DNA of 64,000 nucleotides from CBDCUW01 sp963734865 (GTDB lineage Bacteria; Planctomycetota; Planctomycetia; Pirellulales; Pirellulaceae), in contig CAVTIV010000023.1 of NCBI GenBank assembly GCA_963734865.1, forward strand, positions 1 through 64,000. The letters run 5' to 3'. Positions 1 to 10,100 of this stretch are shown here, piece by piece (positions within the stretch are counted from its first letter, which is position 1; each line of letters begins with the position of its first letter). The notes beneath the pieces are model-generated. The model worked only from the letters and a program-made list of their open reading frames with translations, did no database searches and was not told where the DNA came from. A program made the position numbers and the translations under genes.

Positions 1-1
1 G

Positions 2-508
2 TCACCGGGCCGGGAAGGTTGATTGTCCATTTGAAGACGGCCGCAGGCCCGGCTCCGGTGCACGGCATGGTTCTGGCTCCTCCGCGCCATCGTACTCGTA
101 CTCGTACTCAGCCCCGCGGTACTCGTACTCGCTTCCAGATTCGGACACCGTGTCAGCCCGGGCGATCAACCGAGTCAGCATCGAGACGATCCGTTTGAGC
201 ATCGTCTTGAGTTCGCGATGACGACCATCATCCAAACCATCGATTGCCGCAAGCACGTCTTGAATCGCGGCACATTCGAGCGTTGACCCACGAGCGATGT
301 CAAGAAAGCGGTTGCGATCCTTGAGGCTGCGTTTGCCGTTACCCTCGGCGATATTGAGCGGAATCGATTGGGCCGCGCGAAGCCACTGATCGCGCGCATG
401 ACGGTGAACGCCGTCGAGCGACTTGGCGTCAGCGAAAGACGCGGAGACGTACTCTATGGCGAGGCGATAAACGTCGAGGCGGTCGTGGTCGAAGATGGGT
501 TCAGTCAC
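2..508 (-). CDS. Four-helix-bundle protein (S23 / 23S rRNA intervening-sequence family)
   Basis: The core (roughly residues 5-100) has the features of the four-helix-bundle family found in 23S rRNA intervening sequences and related to the Avd accessory protein of diversity-generating retroelements: a DRLDVYRLAIEY opening helix, LRAAQSIPLNIAEGNG in the second helix and the ARGSTLECAAIQDVL segment. The frame is open to 730, but similarity begins at VTEPIFDHDRL, so the GTG at 508 is chosen (168 aa). The C-terminal ~45 residues are low-complexity, with EYEY and EYEYEY encoded by the GTACTC array. The family has no known enzyme activity; members bind nucleic acid or partner proteins. The start is uncertain, the family call is firm. 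A small mobile or parasitic unit is an inference from the flanking inverted repeats. Confidence 0.75.
   Translation of the reverse strand: MTEPIFDHDRLDVYRLAIEYVSASFADAKSLDGVHRHARDQWLRAAQSIPLNIAEGNGKRSLKDRNRFLDIARGSTLECAAIQDVLAAIDGLDDGRHRELKTMLKRIVSMLTRLIARADTVSESGSEYEYRGAEYEYEYDGAEEPEPCRAPEPGLRPSSNGQSTFPAR
92..130. repeat. GTACTC hexamer array, left arm of an inverted repeat
   Basis: Three GTACTC hexamers (92-109) and two more (119-130) are separated by a short GC spacer. The stretch 109-130 (CAGCCC, a CGC spacer, then GGTACTCGTACTC) is matched in inverted orientation at 529-547 (GAGTACGAGTACC followed by GGGCTG). The array is translated on the minus strand as Glu-Tyr dipeptides in the tail of the four-helix-bundle protein. 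Confidence 0.85.
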
Positions 509-752
509 CGCAGTGTGAATTCGAGTAGGAGTACGAGTACCGGGCTGCGCCCTAAGTAGGAGTACGATTCGTTGCCAGAACAAGTAATTATGTGAAGGAA
601 GAGTACGAAGTATCCGCCAAAAACCAAAGGAGGAGTACGAAATATCTCCTTCCCCCCAATAGTACGGGCGACCCCGCTGGTACGCAACGATTCGCCTTGC
701 TAATATCCCTGTATCTGAACTTTTGATCATCTGCTACATGGGGGCATGAAAG
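509..752. other. Non-coding stretch upstream of the four-helix-bundle gene
   Basis: Apart from the scattered GAGTAC copies I see no convincing gene here. The minus-strand reading frame stays open, but its translation resembles no protein I recognise and is read through the repeats. No clear promoter was identified. Confidence 0.5.
523..638. repeat. GAGTAC hexamer set, right arm of the inverted repeat
   Basis: GAGTAG-GAGTAC-GAGTAC (523-540) is followed by GTAGGAGTACGA (556-567) and isolated GAGTAC copies at 601-606 and 633-638. The orientation is opposite to the array at 92-130. Together the two arms bracket nearly all of the four-helix-bundle gene and could pair as a long stem in a transcript. 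Confidence 0.8.
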
Positions 753-1843
753 ATGTCGGCTGATCGGTTTCGACGCGCACTTTCGCTCATGAACCTGAGC
801 GAGAATGAACGGACTTAGTACCCGAATTGGGTCCAGGGATACGCCGGATTTCACTCGACTTTCGGCCCATCCGGGAAAAGTTACAGGAAATCGCCAGACG
901 CGAAAAACGCACTTGCGGCGCGGTCACATCCGCCGAGGCAGCCCTGGTGGGCGGGGAAGGCAACGCCGGCCTGATTGATCCGGGTGAGCCGGAGGTGATT
1001 CAGCGGATGCGGGCTCGGATGCGCGTGCTTCATCACCCGATCAGCACAGAACAAGCCTACGTGGGATGGGTAGCGAGGTTCATCAGGCACCTTGATGACG
1101 AGCGATTGGAAAAGTACGGCGAACCAGAGATCGCGGATTTCTTGACCGATCTTGCGGTCACGGGAACGGTGACAGCAGGGACGCAAAACCAGGCTCTATC
1201 GGGCCTTCTATTCTTCTACGAAAAAGTGCTTGGCCGCGAAGTGCGGTTCATCAACTCAGTCCGCGCCAAGATCAGCAATTATCGTCCGATTGTGCTGACG
1301 AAAACTGAAGTCGCGGAACTTTTTCCCCACTTCACCGGCGTCTATCGCATTATGTTTCTGTTGATGTACGGCGGAGGCCTACGGCATCGAGAATGCCGCA
1401 CGCTACGCGTCAAAGACATCTGCTTTGAAAACTATGAGATCTTGGTACGTAATGGCAAAGGCATGAAAGATCGGATGACCGTGTTGGCTGAAAACGCGGC
1501 ACCGCTGTTGAAAGAACACCTATGCAGCGTTCAGGCGATCCATCAGCGCGATTTGCAAGACGGCTACGGTGAGGTTTATCTGCCGTTTGCTTTGGCACGC
1601 AAGTATCCCCATGCGGCACGTTACTTCGGTTGGCAATACGTGTTCCCATCGCCACGTTTGAGTCGTGATCCCAGAAGCGGAAACCAGCGGCGACATCACT
1701 TGCACGAGTCAACATTCCGAGATCACTTTAAACGGGCGCTGGGTCGGACCGAGATTGCCAAGCCCGCCGTTCCTCACACCTTGAGACACAGTTTGGTCCT
1801 TTGCTATGCCAGCGAACCATTTAAGTATTCGCGGGTCGCCTAG
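753..1843 (+). pseudogene. Integron-type tyrosine recombinase, frameshifted and truncated
   Basis: The longest frame begins with TTG at 827. It carries an IntI-like catalytic domain: the GGGLRHRECRTLRVKDI box with the first catalytic Arg, the Lys in RNGKGMKDR, the IntI-specific insert (DGYGEVYLPFALARKYPHA) and the HTLRHS box. After HTLRHS the protein diverges, so the last His/Trp and the Tyr nucleophile are missing and it cannot be catalytic. Upstream, a different frame from the ATG at 753 encodes RFRRALSLMNL, a TAG stop, then YPNWVQGYA. That matches the N-terminal part of the second copy at 2036, so the N-terminus is broken by a stop and a frameshift or deletion. Family members of this long planctomycete type normally act on attC/attI-like sites; no cassettes or attC hairpins were seen. 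Confidence 0.8.
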
Positions 1844-2035
1844 GTCGGATTTGGCTTCGGACGCGGGTGACCCGTACTTGATCGAGTTTACAGCACAGGT
1901 AACCATCGCAATAAATGCCCCCCGACGGGACTGGCTGGCCATGCGGATTCTGGCTGGATTAAGTTGGACAACGGCTCGAAAGAGTGTACGAAACAACACT
2001 TCGCTAAAGTCGGGTCCAATTCCACGGGGCGTGAT

Positions 2036-2419
2036 ATGTCTTTGACACAATTTCAGCGGCGAATTCGGGCGACATCGCTTGTCAAGGCGGAGCGGGCATG
2101 GTTTCCCAAATGGGTCGATGGGTACGAAATCGCCCGGGCGGAACATCATGACACCGCCCCTACGAACGCCCGAGAGAGACCACTGGTTCCGTCGCGTCAA
2201 CGGAGCCGCGACCCGAGGAGCGGTGCGATCCGCCGGCATCACGTCCACGAGACGACATTTCGCCGAGCGTTCAAGGCAGCGCTGGGCCGAACCAAAATCA
2301 CGAAGCTGACCGTTCCGCACACACGGCTGATACGAACCGTCGAAATCGGTGGGGCACGAATCACCCTCTCGCTTGCGGGAGGGTCGGACGCGGTAGCGGC
2401 CGGGGAGGTTTTTTTGTGA
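2036..2419 (+). pseudogene. Second integron-type recombinase remnant with internal deletion
   Basis: The start (FQRRIRATSL...WFPKWVDGY) resembles the out-of-frame N-terminus of the copy at 753. It then jumps directly to the C-terminal part (SRQRSRDPRSG, RRHHVHETTFRRAFKAALGR, VPHT), which is nearly the same as SPRLSRDPRSG/RRHHLHESTFRDHFKRALGR in the first copy. The central ~300 residues, including the first catalytic Arg and Lys, are absent. Similarity ends at VPHT, almost where the first copy fails. It is a dead fragment of the same family; whether it derives from duplication or separate insertion cannot be decided here. Confidence 0.65.
2363..2384. repeat. Short intergenic hairpin (ACCCTCTCG / CGGGAGGGT)
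   Basis: A 9-bp stem with one T-G pair and a CTTG loop lies in the debris after the second recombinase remnant. It is followed by a G-rich segment and a T7 run (2409-2416). It could terminate transcription towards mutS from the left, or be a dispersed intergenic palindrome. Confidence 0.4.
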
Positions 2420-2455
2420 CACAAAAGTCGACGCGCTCGGCAATCCGTCTTGCCC

Positions 2456-5098
2456 TCACCGTGCCGGTGATTTCAGATTCGCCTGGGCTTCCTGCAGAAA
2501 CTTCAATGCGTCCATCGGAGTCATCGCGTTGACGTCCAGTTTCTGGAGCTCGTCGAGCAACGGATGATCGGCAAAGCCGAACAGGGTCAGCTGATAATTG
2601 CCTCCGCCGCCACCGGCGTGCGGCGGTTGGATCGTGGGCCGATCGAGGGCATCACGATGATCCGCCTCCAGCTGGGCTAGCACGTCCTTGGCACGTTCGT
2701 TGACCTCGGGCGGTATGCCGGCAAGCCGGGCCACGTGAATCCCATAACTCTTGTCGGCGCCTCCCTTGACGATGCGGTGCAGGAAGACCACCTCGTCATC
2801 CCACTCTTTCACCGCAACGTTCATGTTCGTCACTCGCGGCAGCGACTCTTCCAGTTGCGTCAATTCGTGATAATGGGTGGCGAACAGCGTGCGACAGCCG
2901 ATCTGTTCGTGAATGTGTTCGGTGATCGCCCAGGCCAGCGAGAGACCGTCGTAGGTACTTGTTCCACGACCGATCTCGTCGAGGATGACCAGGCTTCGTG
3001 AGGTGGCAGTATTGAGAATCCTCGCCGTTTCGACCATTTCGACCATGAACGTACTCTGACCGCGGCTCAGTTCATCGCTGGCACCGACCCGGGCAAAGAC
3101 TCGGTCGGCGATTCCGATTTCGGCGGATTCGGCCGGCACGAACGAACCAGCTTGTGCCAGCAGCGTGATCAGCGCGATCTGGCGAATGTAGGTACTCTTT
3201 CCAGCCATGTTCGGCCCAGTGATCAACAACACCATTCCGGCTTCGGGCGATTGTACGCAATCGTTGGGGACGAATTCACCTTGCGGCATGGTGACATCGA
3301 GGACGGGGTGCCGTCCCGCTTCGATCCGCAACACCGACTCGTCGGTCAGGGTCGGTCGCACCCAGCCACGCTGAGTGGCGATCTCGGCGAGCGCAGCGAG
3401 CACATCCAATTCGGCGATCGCGATCGCGACTTCCTGCAACGTCGTAAGATGTCGATGCGTCTGGCCGCGGAGTTGTTGGAACAGGAATTGTTCACGAGAG
3501 GCGGCTTTGTCATCTGCCGCCAGCACTTTCTCTTCGTATTCTTTCAGTTCCGGCGTGATGAAGCGTTCACAATTCTTGAGCGTTTGCTTGCGAATGAAGG
3601 AATCGGGAATCTTGTCACGATGCGCGTTGGTGACTTCCAAATAGTACCCGAAGACTTTGTTGTAACCGACCTTCAGATTCGCAATCCCGGTCTCGTCCAT
3701 CTGTTGCTGTTGATAGGCGGCAATCCACTGTTTGCCGCCCCGTGCCAGCTGGCGAAGTGCATCGAGTTCTTCGTCGAACCCATCGCGTATGAAGTTCCCG
3801 TCGGATGCTTGGAGCGGACATTCATCGGCCAACGCGGCATCGAGCTGTGATCGCAATTCAGGGCAGAGGTGCAAATGTGCTTCCACGAACGCCAGGCGTT
3901 CTGGTTTTCGATCGCTGACACGAGCCTTCAGCTTTGGCAAACCGGCGAGTGTGGCGGCGACCTGTTGCAGGTCACGAGGGCCGGTTCGACCGGTGGCGAT
4001 TCGAGCCAGCAACCGCGTCAGGTCAAATGTCTTTTTGAGAGTCAACCGCACATCGGCACGAAACGTCGCGTCGCGAGATAATTCCTCGACCGCGTCCAGC
4101 CGCGCATCGATCGCAGCCGGATCGATCAGTGGAGCGGCGATCCAATCGGCGAGCAACCGCGAGCCCATTGGCGTGCAGGTTCGGTCGATCACACCCAACA
4201 GCGATCCGTCTCGCGAACCGGTGCGAAGTGTGCGGGTGATTTCCAAGCTGCGGCGTGTGGAGGCATCGATTTGCAGCACGCCGGTGCGGTGATGCGCGGT
4301 CAGCGCGCGAAAATGATCCAATCCGCCGCGTTGTGTTTCCTGCAAGTAGGTCAACACCGCGCCGGCTGCTTGCAATGCCAGCGTGTCGTGATCGTCGAAT
4401 CCAAAACCTTCGAGATTGTGTACCGCAAATTGCTTGCACAACGTTTCTCGCGCGGCGTCTTCGGCGAAGGACCAGGCCGGTCTGGCGGTCCATGACCAGG
4501 GTGCGGTGGTGTCGGGAGTCAGTCGCGCATCGTCCTCGCGATAGATCACTTCGGCCGGACCGATTCTCGCGAGTTCATCCTCGAGCCGCGACTTCGCGAA
4601 GGTGCCCGCCTCGAATCGACCGCTGGAGAGTTCGGCCCAGGCGATACCGACTCGCTGTTCGGCATCGTGGTTCTCTTTGCCGTGATCGCTTGTGGGGCGT
4701 CGATCATGGCGGATGTAGAGGGCGGCGAGGTAGTTGGCTTCGCGGGGATCGAGCAGCCCGTCATCGGTCAGGGTTCCGGCGCTGACAACGCGAGTGATCT
4801 CTCGCTTGACGAGTCCCTTGGCGGTCTTTGGGTCTTCGACTTGTTCGCAAACGGCCGCGCGGTAACCGGCTTTGATCAGCTTGTTCAGATATGAATCGAG
4901 TTGATGATGCGGAAATCCCGCCATCGCGGTCGGATTGTCGCTGTCCTTGTCACGACTGGTGAGGGTCAGGCCGAGGATTCGCGATGCGGTCTTCGCATCG
5001 TCGAGAAACAGCTCGTAAAAGTCACCCATGCGAAAGAACAGCAGTGCGTCGCCGCACGCCGCCTTCGCCTCATGGTATTGCCGCATCATTGGAGTCAT
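2456..5098 (-). CDS. mutS: DNA mismatch repair protein MutS
   Basis: This 880-aa protein recognises mismatches and small loops and recruits MutL. The N-terminal mismatch-binding motif is GDFYELF (Phe27, Glu29). The ATPase has Walker A GPNMAGKST at about 628-636, a DELSRGQSTFMVEM signature, Walker B LVILDEIGRGTST from about 703 and a FATHYHELT segment. A C-terminal helical tail follows a Gly-rich linker. The frame is open far upstream (to 5482), but homology starts at MTPMMRQYHEAKAACGD, so the ATG at 5098 is chosen; Met4 and Met5 are alternatives. The NIPSNAP gene lies upstream on the same strand with a 158-bp gap. Length and motifs are normal for MutS1. Confidence 0.97.
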   Translation of the reverse strand: MTPMMRQYHEAKAACGDALLFFRMGDFYELFLDDAKTASRILGLTLTSRDKDSDNPTAMAGFPHHQLDSYLNKLIKAGYRAAVCEQVEDPKTAKGLVKREITRVVSAGTLTDDGLLDPREANYLAALYIRHDRRPTSDHGKENHDAEQRVGIAWAELSSGRFEAGTFAKSRLEDELARIGPAEVIYREDDARLTPDTTAPWSWTARPAWSFAEDAARETLCKQFAVHNLEGFGFDDHDTLALQAAGAVLTYLQETQRGGLDHFRALTAHHRTGVLQIDASTRRSLEITRTLRTGSRDGSLLGVIDRTCTPMGSRLLADWIAAPLIDPAAIDARLDAVEELSRDATFRADVRLTLKKTFDLTRLLARIATGRTGPRDLQQVAATLAGLPKLKARVSDRKPERLAFVEAHLHLCPELRSQLDAALADECPLQASDGNFIRDGFDEELDALRQLARGGKQWIAAYQQQQMDETGIANLKVGYNKVFGYYLEVTNAHRDKIPDSFIRKQTLKNCERFITPELKEYEEKVLAADDKAASREQFLFQQLRGQTHRHLTTLQEVAIAIAELDVLAALAEIATQRGWVRPTLTDESVLRIEAGRHPVLDVTMPQGEFVPNDCVQSPEAGMVLLITGPNMAGKSTYIRQIALITLLAQAGSFVPAESAEIGIADRVFARVGASDELSRGQSTFMVEMVETARILNTATSRSLVILDEIGRGTSTYDGLSLAWAITEHIHEQIGCRTLFATHYHELTQLEESLPRVTNMNVAVKEWDDEVVFLHRIVKGGADKSYGIHVARLAGIPPEVNERAKDVLAQLEADHRDALDRPTIQPPHAGGGGGNYQLTLFGFADHPLLDELQKLDVNAMTPMDALKFLQEAQANLKSPAR

Positions 5099-5256
5099 GA
5101 GCAAATCGTACCGATGCCGGTGCAGATCGGACAGTCGTGCGGACGCCAGAATTCGAGCGTCGTTATGACGTGAGCCGCAAGCTGTAACGACTAGGCAAAT
5201 AGGTTTGCGAGAGGCGATGGGAGCCGAGTTGTGCGATTCCAAATCGTCGACATTCG

Positions 5257-6036
5257 CTACATCTGCGAATAGGGTTTGGCGATCAGGACGTATTTGTCGA
5301 TATGGCTGACGGTGCCTTTGTACTTGGCGACCTCTTTCAAGACGTTCCAATCGGGATGATCGCGAAACGCTTTCCATGCCTCGAGGCGGGCCTGCTCGCT
5401 GGGATACATCGTCAGGTAGGTCAGGTTGGGCGTCTGGGGTCCAACGATGCACTGCCCAATGAAGATCGGCTGGATACCACAATCGAGAAAAATTGGTACT
5501 TCACCGCTGTTGAACATCTCGACTTTCAAATGGCCCAGTCGCTCGTTGGGACTTTCGTAGACGCGAAGTTCATAAACGCGGCTTGCGTTTTCAAGAGATC
5601 CGGCAGGAACTTTCAGCTCGCTGAAGCAATCCATTGCGGCCAACAATTCACTCTGAATCCGCTTGTAGGGCGGATCCTGTGGCCCACGTTCGAGATACGC
5701 CTTGGCGTCGGTCAGATACTGTTTATCCTCGCCGAGCTTGCCGTTGACCTCGGTGATTTGCCCGACGTTGGAATAAGGAATGACAACCACAACGCGTGGA
5801 CTATCGGATTCGTCATTTTCCGAATTGGTAAAAACACCGATTGGCCCGAGCCCCTGACGTTCGAGCGCCGGCAGGAGCGCTTCGCTGAGATATTGATCGA
5901 TCGCCGCGACATCGGGTTTGTCACCCAGGAGATAGCTGCGAACTTCGTACAGTTGCGGCGGGTCGGCCGACAGATGGTTGTCGAAAAACATTGCGAAAAC
6001 CGCCGTGACGAGCAGTGCGGAGAGTGAACGATTCAT
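5257..6036 (-). CDS. Secreted NIPSNAP-family protein
   Basis: This 259-aa protein begins with a Sec-type signal (MNRSLSALLVTAVFAMFF, then a probable cut after LSA). Two dimeric alpha-beta-barrel/NIPSNAP-like halves follow: one opening with LYEVRSYLLG and a second with VYELRVYESPNERLGHLKVEMFNSGEVPIF, the usual family signature. It closes with a WKAFRDHPDW segment, also typical. The molecular function of bacterial NIPSNAP proteins is not established; they are common and multicopy in planctomycetes. The ATG at 6036 gives the clean signal peptide; a TTG five codons upstream is less likely. Confidence 0.85.
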   Translation of the reverse strand: MNRSLSALLVTAVFAMFFDNHLSADPPQLYEVRSYLLGDKPDVAAIDQYLSEALLPALERQGLGPIGVFTNSENDESDSPRVVVVIPYSNVGQITEVNGKLGEDKQYLTDAKAYLERGPQDPPYKRIQSELLAAMDCFSELKVPAGSLENASRVYELRVYESPNERLGHLKVEMFNSGEVPIFLDCGIQPIFIGQCIVGPQTPNLTYLTMYPSEQARLEAWKAFRDHPDWNVLKEVAKYKGTVSHIDKYVLIAKPYSQM

Positions 6037-6244
6037 GAAAGGCCTCGGCAACGAAGGATCAAATGGAAGGAGAATGGCTGCGAATCGATCGGTTGGTTGA
6101 CGGAAAGGGTGGACCGTCGCACCCCCTGCGGTGGTCGCGGCGCCGTCGCGGTAGCATAATCTCGCGATCGCGAGTCATTCCACCGATCGAACTCGTTCGT
6201 TGTACCAGTACTGTCGACGATTTTCACCCACGACGGATCAAGCC

Positions 6245-7138
6245 ATGTTGGATTCATTGGATTGTCTGAACTCATTCCACGAACTGCTGCTGTTGGCCAA
6301 CGTGCCGCCCGATTCGGCGTCGTCCACTGGCGAAACAAGCACGAGCCTGAAGGAATTGTTTTCGATTCAAGGTCTGCTGACCCTGGGGATGCTGATCCTG
6401 CTGCAGGCGGTCCTCGGATTTGACAATCTGCTTTACATCTCGATCGAGAGTCAACGGGTCCCGGAGGAGCAGCAGTCGCTGGTGCGAAAGTGGGGCATCT
6501 CACTGGCGATCGTGTTTCGAATCGCACTATTGTTCGTCGTGATCAAGCTGATCGCGGTGCTACAGGGATCGTTTTGGGACGTGGACACGGGATTTTTGAC
6601 TGCGGCAATCTCCGGGCACAGCTTGATCGTGCTCGGTGGCGGCGCCTTTATTCTGTGGACGGCTTTGAAAGAGATCTACCATCTATTAGCAATCGATGAG
6701 ATCGGGTATGCCCCGGGTAAGCAGACTCGCGGGAGTGTCTCCAAGGCGGTGGCGCTGATTGTGGTGATGAACCTTGTGTTTTCTTTCGACTCGATTCTTC
6801 ACGCAATGGCGCTGACCAAAAACCAATGGATCATGGCCGCGGCGATCGTGATCAGTGGCTTGATGATGATCTGGTTAGCCGATCGTGTCGCGGATTTTTT
6901 GAAGAAGAACCGGATGTATGAGGTATTGGGCCTATTCATCCTGTTCATCGTCGGCGTGATGCTGGTCAGCGAGGGTGGCCACCTGGCGAAGTTGACCGTG
7001 TTCGGTCACCACATCACACCCATGGAGAAGAGCACGTTTTATTTCGTGCTGGTGGTATTGATCGTGGTCGATATCGTCCAAGCTCGATTCCAAAAGAAGT
7101 TGATCGCGCAGCGGAAGGTCGAGATCGATGCCGCTTGA
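6245..7138 (+). CDS. TerC-family integral membrane protein
   Basis: This 297-aa polytopic membrane protein has about seven hydrophobic segments. Family signatures are GFDNLLYISIESQRVP in the second helix and NLVFSFDSILHAMAL in a later helix; the acidic residues in these FDN and FDS motifs are characteristic of TerC/Alx proteins. Characterised TerC/Alx members act in manganese export or metal loading of exported proteins; the tellurite-resistance name is historical. The ATG at 6245 is preferred over an in-frame upstream start at 6200. The gene converges on the dockerin gene with only two bases between the stop codons. Confidence 0.88.
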   Translation: MLDSLDCLNSFHELLLLANVPPDSASSTGETSTSLKELFSIQGLLTLGMLILLQAVLGFDNLLYISIESQRVPEEQQSLVRKWGISLAIVFRIALLFVVIKLIAVLQGSFWDVDTGFLTAAISGHSLIVLGGGAFILWTALKEIYHLLAIDEIGYAPGKQTRGSVSKAVALIVVMNLVFSFDSILHAMALTKNQWIMAAAIVISGLMMIWLADRVADFLKKNRMYEVLGLFILFIVGVMLVSEGGHLAKLTVFGHHITPMEKSTFYFVLVVLIVVDIVQARFQKKLIAQRKVEIDAA

Positions 7139-7140
7139 TG

Positions 7141-10100
7141 CTATCGGGACAGATCGGAGAGCAGACGGAGCGTCTGATCGACGCTCTCGGCGAACTCTTC
7201 GGGCGAGGTGGCTTGGCCAGGCGTCGGGGTGAGTTGCGAATTGGGAGGAGTGACCGGAGCACTCACGGCCGAATCGCGAAACTTTTCGTCGGCAACACCC
7301 CACTGGTCGAAGATTTCCTGGCGACCGCTGTTGCCGGCGGGCAGTGGCTGAGGCGGCGCGGTGTTTGGGATCAATCCGTCTTGGCTGTTCGCAACCACCT
7401 TGCCTTGGCTGTTCGCGATCACGTTGTCTTGGTTGTTCGCGATCGCGCCACCTTGGCTATCGGCTGGCGGCTGTTCGCCTTCGCCCGCCTCACCGCTTCC
7501 GACGGTACCGTCGTGGCCATGAAGGCGGGCCAATTCGTTCAAAATCAGTAGCGCGTCGAGCGCGGTGACATAGCCATCACCGTTGACGTCGTACCCAAAA
7601 CCTGGATCCCCCTTACCAACAGGTCCGGGGCCATAGGTGTTCAAATAATTGACCACCAGCAGGGCATCGAACGACGTCACTTCACCGTTTTGGTTGACGT
7701 CATAGGGATTGTTATCGTTGTGAAATGGCGTCTCATTCTCCATCACGCGGATGACAAAGGTTTCGCTAATCGACGTGAACTCGCCTTGGCTGTCATCGGC
7801 GGTGATCGACAGCTGAATCTCCTCTTGTGCGGCTCGCTCAACGAATTGGCCGTCGACCAATTTCAATGTATTGCCATCGATCTCGAACCGCGGGTCGTCG
7901 ACCGTCAATACAAGCAGCTGATTGGGCGGCGCCCCGTCAACGATGACCTCTCCCACCACGTCGCCCGGTTCAAGTTCCATGACGGTGTCGTTGCTGAGCG
8001 TCAGGAATTGAGGCTGTTCGGAGACGTCCAACACATGGATGGTAATTTCCTGCGTGAACGAACTCCCTTCGCCGTCGGTGGCGGTCACATTCACGAGGAT
8101 TTCCGGTTCAGCCTCGAAATTGACCGACACATTCGGTGCCAATCGCAGCACCAAACCGTCCATCACAAAGCGATCATCATCGACCGTGAACTCGTGCGTT
8201 TGCCCTGAATCCTGGTCTTCCACCGCGAGCACGACCGCGGTATCACCCAGCACATTTTCGACGACGGATCCAACCGTTGGCATGATCGCGGTGATCGGAT
8301 CGTTTTCGTCTTGCACCCGCAACGTCACGGTCCGCTCGATCGACGTACCGGTCTCGAGGTCGACGACAGAGATATCAATCAAGATCAGCGGTTCGGTTTC
8401 AAAATCGATGTAGTCGCCTACGAAAATGATCTGACCGTTTTGTTCTTGGAAACGACCGTTATGAACCAGGATCAGGTGATCGTCATTCAGGTCGACATCA
8501 ATGACATCGATCGTGGCCACCGGTGTGCCGCGGGGAATATTCTCGGGGACCGGCGTGGTCGTGATGATGACGTCCTGCGGCGGGTCGGGCGTTGGCGTCA
8601 CGTCGATCTGCAGGTCGAACGGTGCCGAGACGTCGCGCCCATCATGTAGCATGACGGGGACGGTGTCGGTGCCAAAGAAATTGTCATCCGGCGTGTAGGT
8701 GATCGCTCCGTTGATCGAAACCGCGGCGGTACCGTGGGCGGCCGGCCCAACTTGGATCAATACGAATCGATCACCCTCGGCGTCAATCGCCCCCGGGGAA
8801 TCGGCCGTGCCGGCAAGTGCCGCCGGAGCGGGTTTGGAGAAACCGGTATCCTCGGCGGTCGAAAGGTCCGGCAGGGTGTTGTAAGTGGGCGCGGAATTGA
8901 TACCGCGGAGCGAGACACCGAACAGGACGGAATCGACATCCTGGCCCCCCTCGACCTGGACGCGATTTGCGGCGGCCCGGTTGAGAGCCACCTCGGCCAT
9001 GCCAGCGGCTCCGAGCAGGACGACGGTGTCGGACGTGTCACCCATCGCCAGCGAAACGACTTGTCCGACGGTCGACAGATCGAGTGCCAAGTCGGCGATC
9101 AACTCGCCATCTCGGATGTCGATCAGGCGCAGCATGGCGTCGATCGGAGAGACGGTGATCAACAAGTCTCGGGCGCCATCGATCCCAACCGGACCGGTCA
9201 CGTCGGACAGGGTGTGCAGAGAGGCGAAGTTTTGATTCACATCGCGAACACTGACCCCGCCGTCGAACGTCCGCAACACGAGCAAACCGGAGGCGTCGTC
9301 ATAGGCAAGCATTTCGGAAGTGTCGGCAACATGGATCGGCGTTTCGCTAATCGGCGTCGCCGTCATGTTGCTCCACAGCGACAACTGCATTCCGTCGCCA
9401 GAGGACCAGGCCAATACGCTGCGGGTGCCGGTCTCGGATGACAACACATGTGTGTCCGATGGAACGGTCGTGGCGGTCGTGGATATTTGAATTCCCCGCG
9501 ACTGGTCGGTTGCGTTGATCGCATGAATCGTCGACAGGGTGTCGGAGTCTTCGACCAACACCCCATACCCCTGGCCGTCGATCGCGATATCGGACCATCG
9601 AATCGGTTGTCCGTTGCCCGCAAGATCAACCGGACTTGCCGAATCGCCGAGTGGGTCGACGATCCACGCGGTATCGCCACCTTGGTCGTCCGTACCGATC
9701 ACCAACAACTTACCATCAGGCAGTGATTGCATTTTGGTCAGATGGGATGCGACCGAGATGCTATGACCGATGCCGGTTTCCAGATCACCGATGACGACGG
9801 CGCCGTTGGTCAGCGCGATGGCCGAGCCGTCGCCGAGCAACAATTGGTTGCCGCTGACTTGCACCGCGTCGCCGCTGATGATCGCTTCGACCGGCGAGGT
9901 TTGTTGTTGACTCGAGGTGCCATTGAACAGCCGCAGCAGATAGCTGCCGTCATCCAGATCGGTGAACGCAAAGGTGCCGTCTTGTTGGGCCACGACGAAT
10001 CGTTCGCCGGTGTCGAGCGTGGCGTTGTCGTTCGTGTCGATGTAGACCAAACGACTGCCCAGCGAGGCTTCCTCGGCATCCTTATGGAAAGAGAAATTGA

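Noticed and set aside
1709..2443. 244-aa minus-strand frame over the recombinase remnants
   Set aside because: The plus strand shows recombinase motifs at both ends of this interval; the antisense translation is Arg/Ser/Pro-rich and without similarity.
6200..6244. Start of the TerC gene at 6200
   Set aside because: The extra 15 residues are polar and basic without similarity; the ATG at 6245 gives a normal-length protein.
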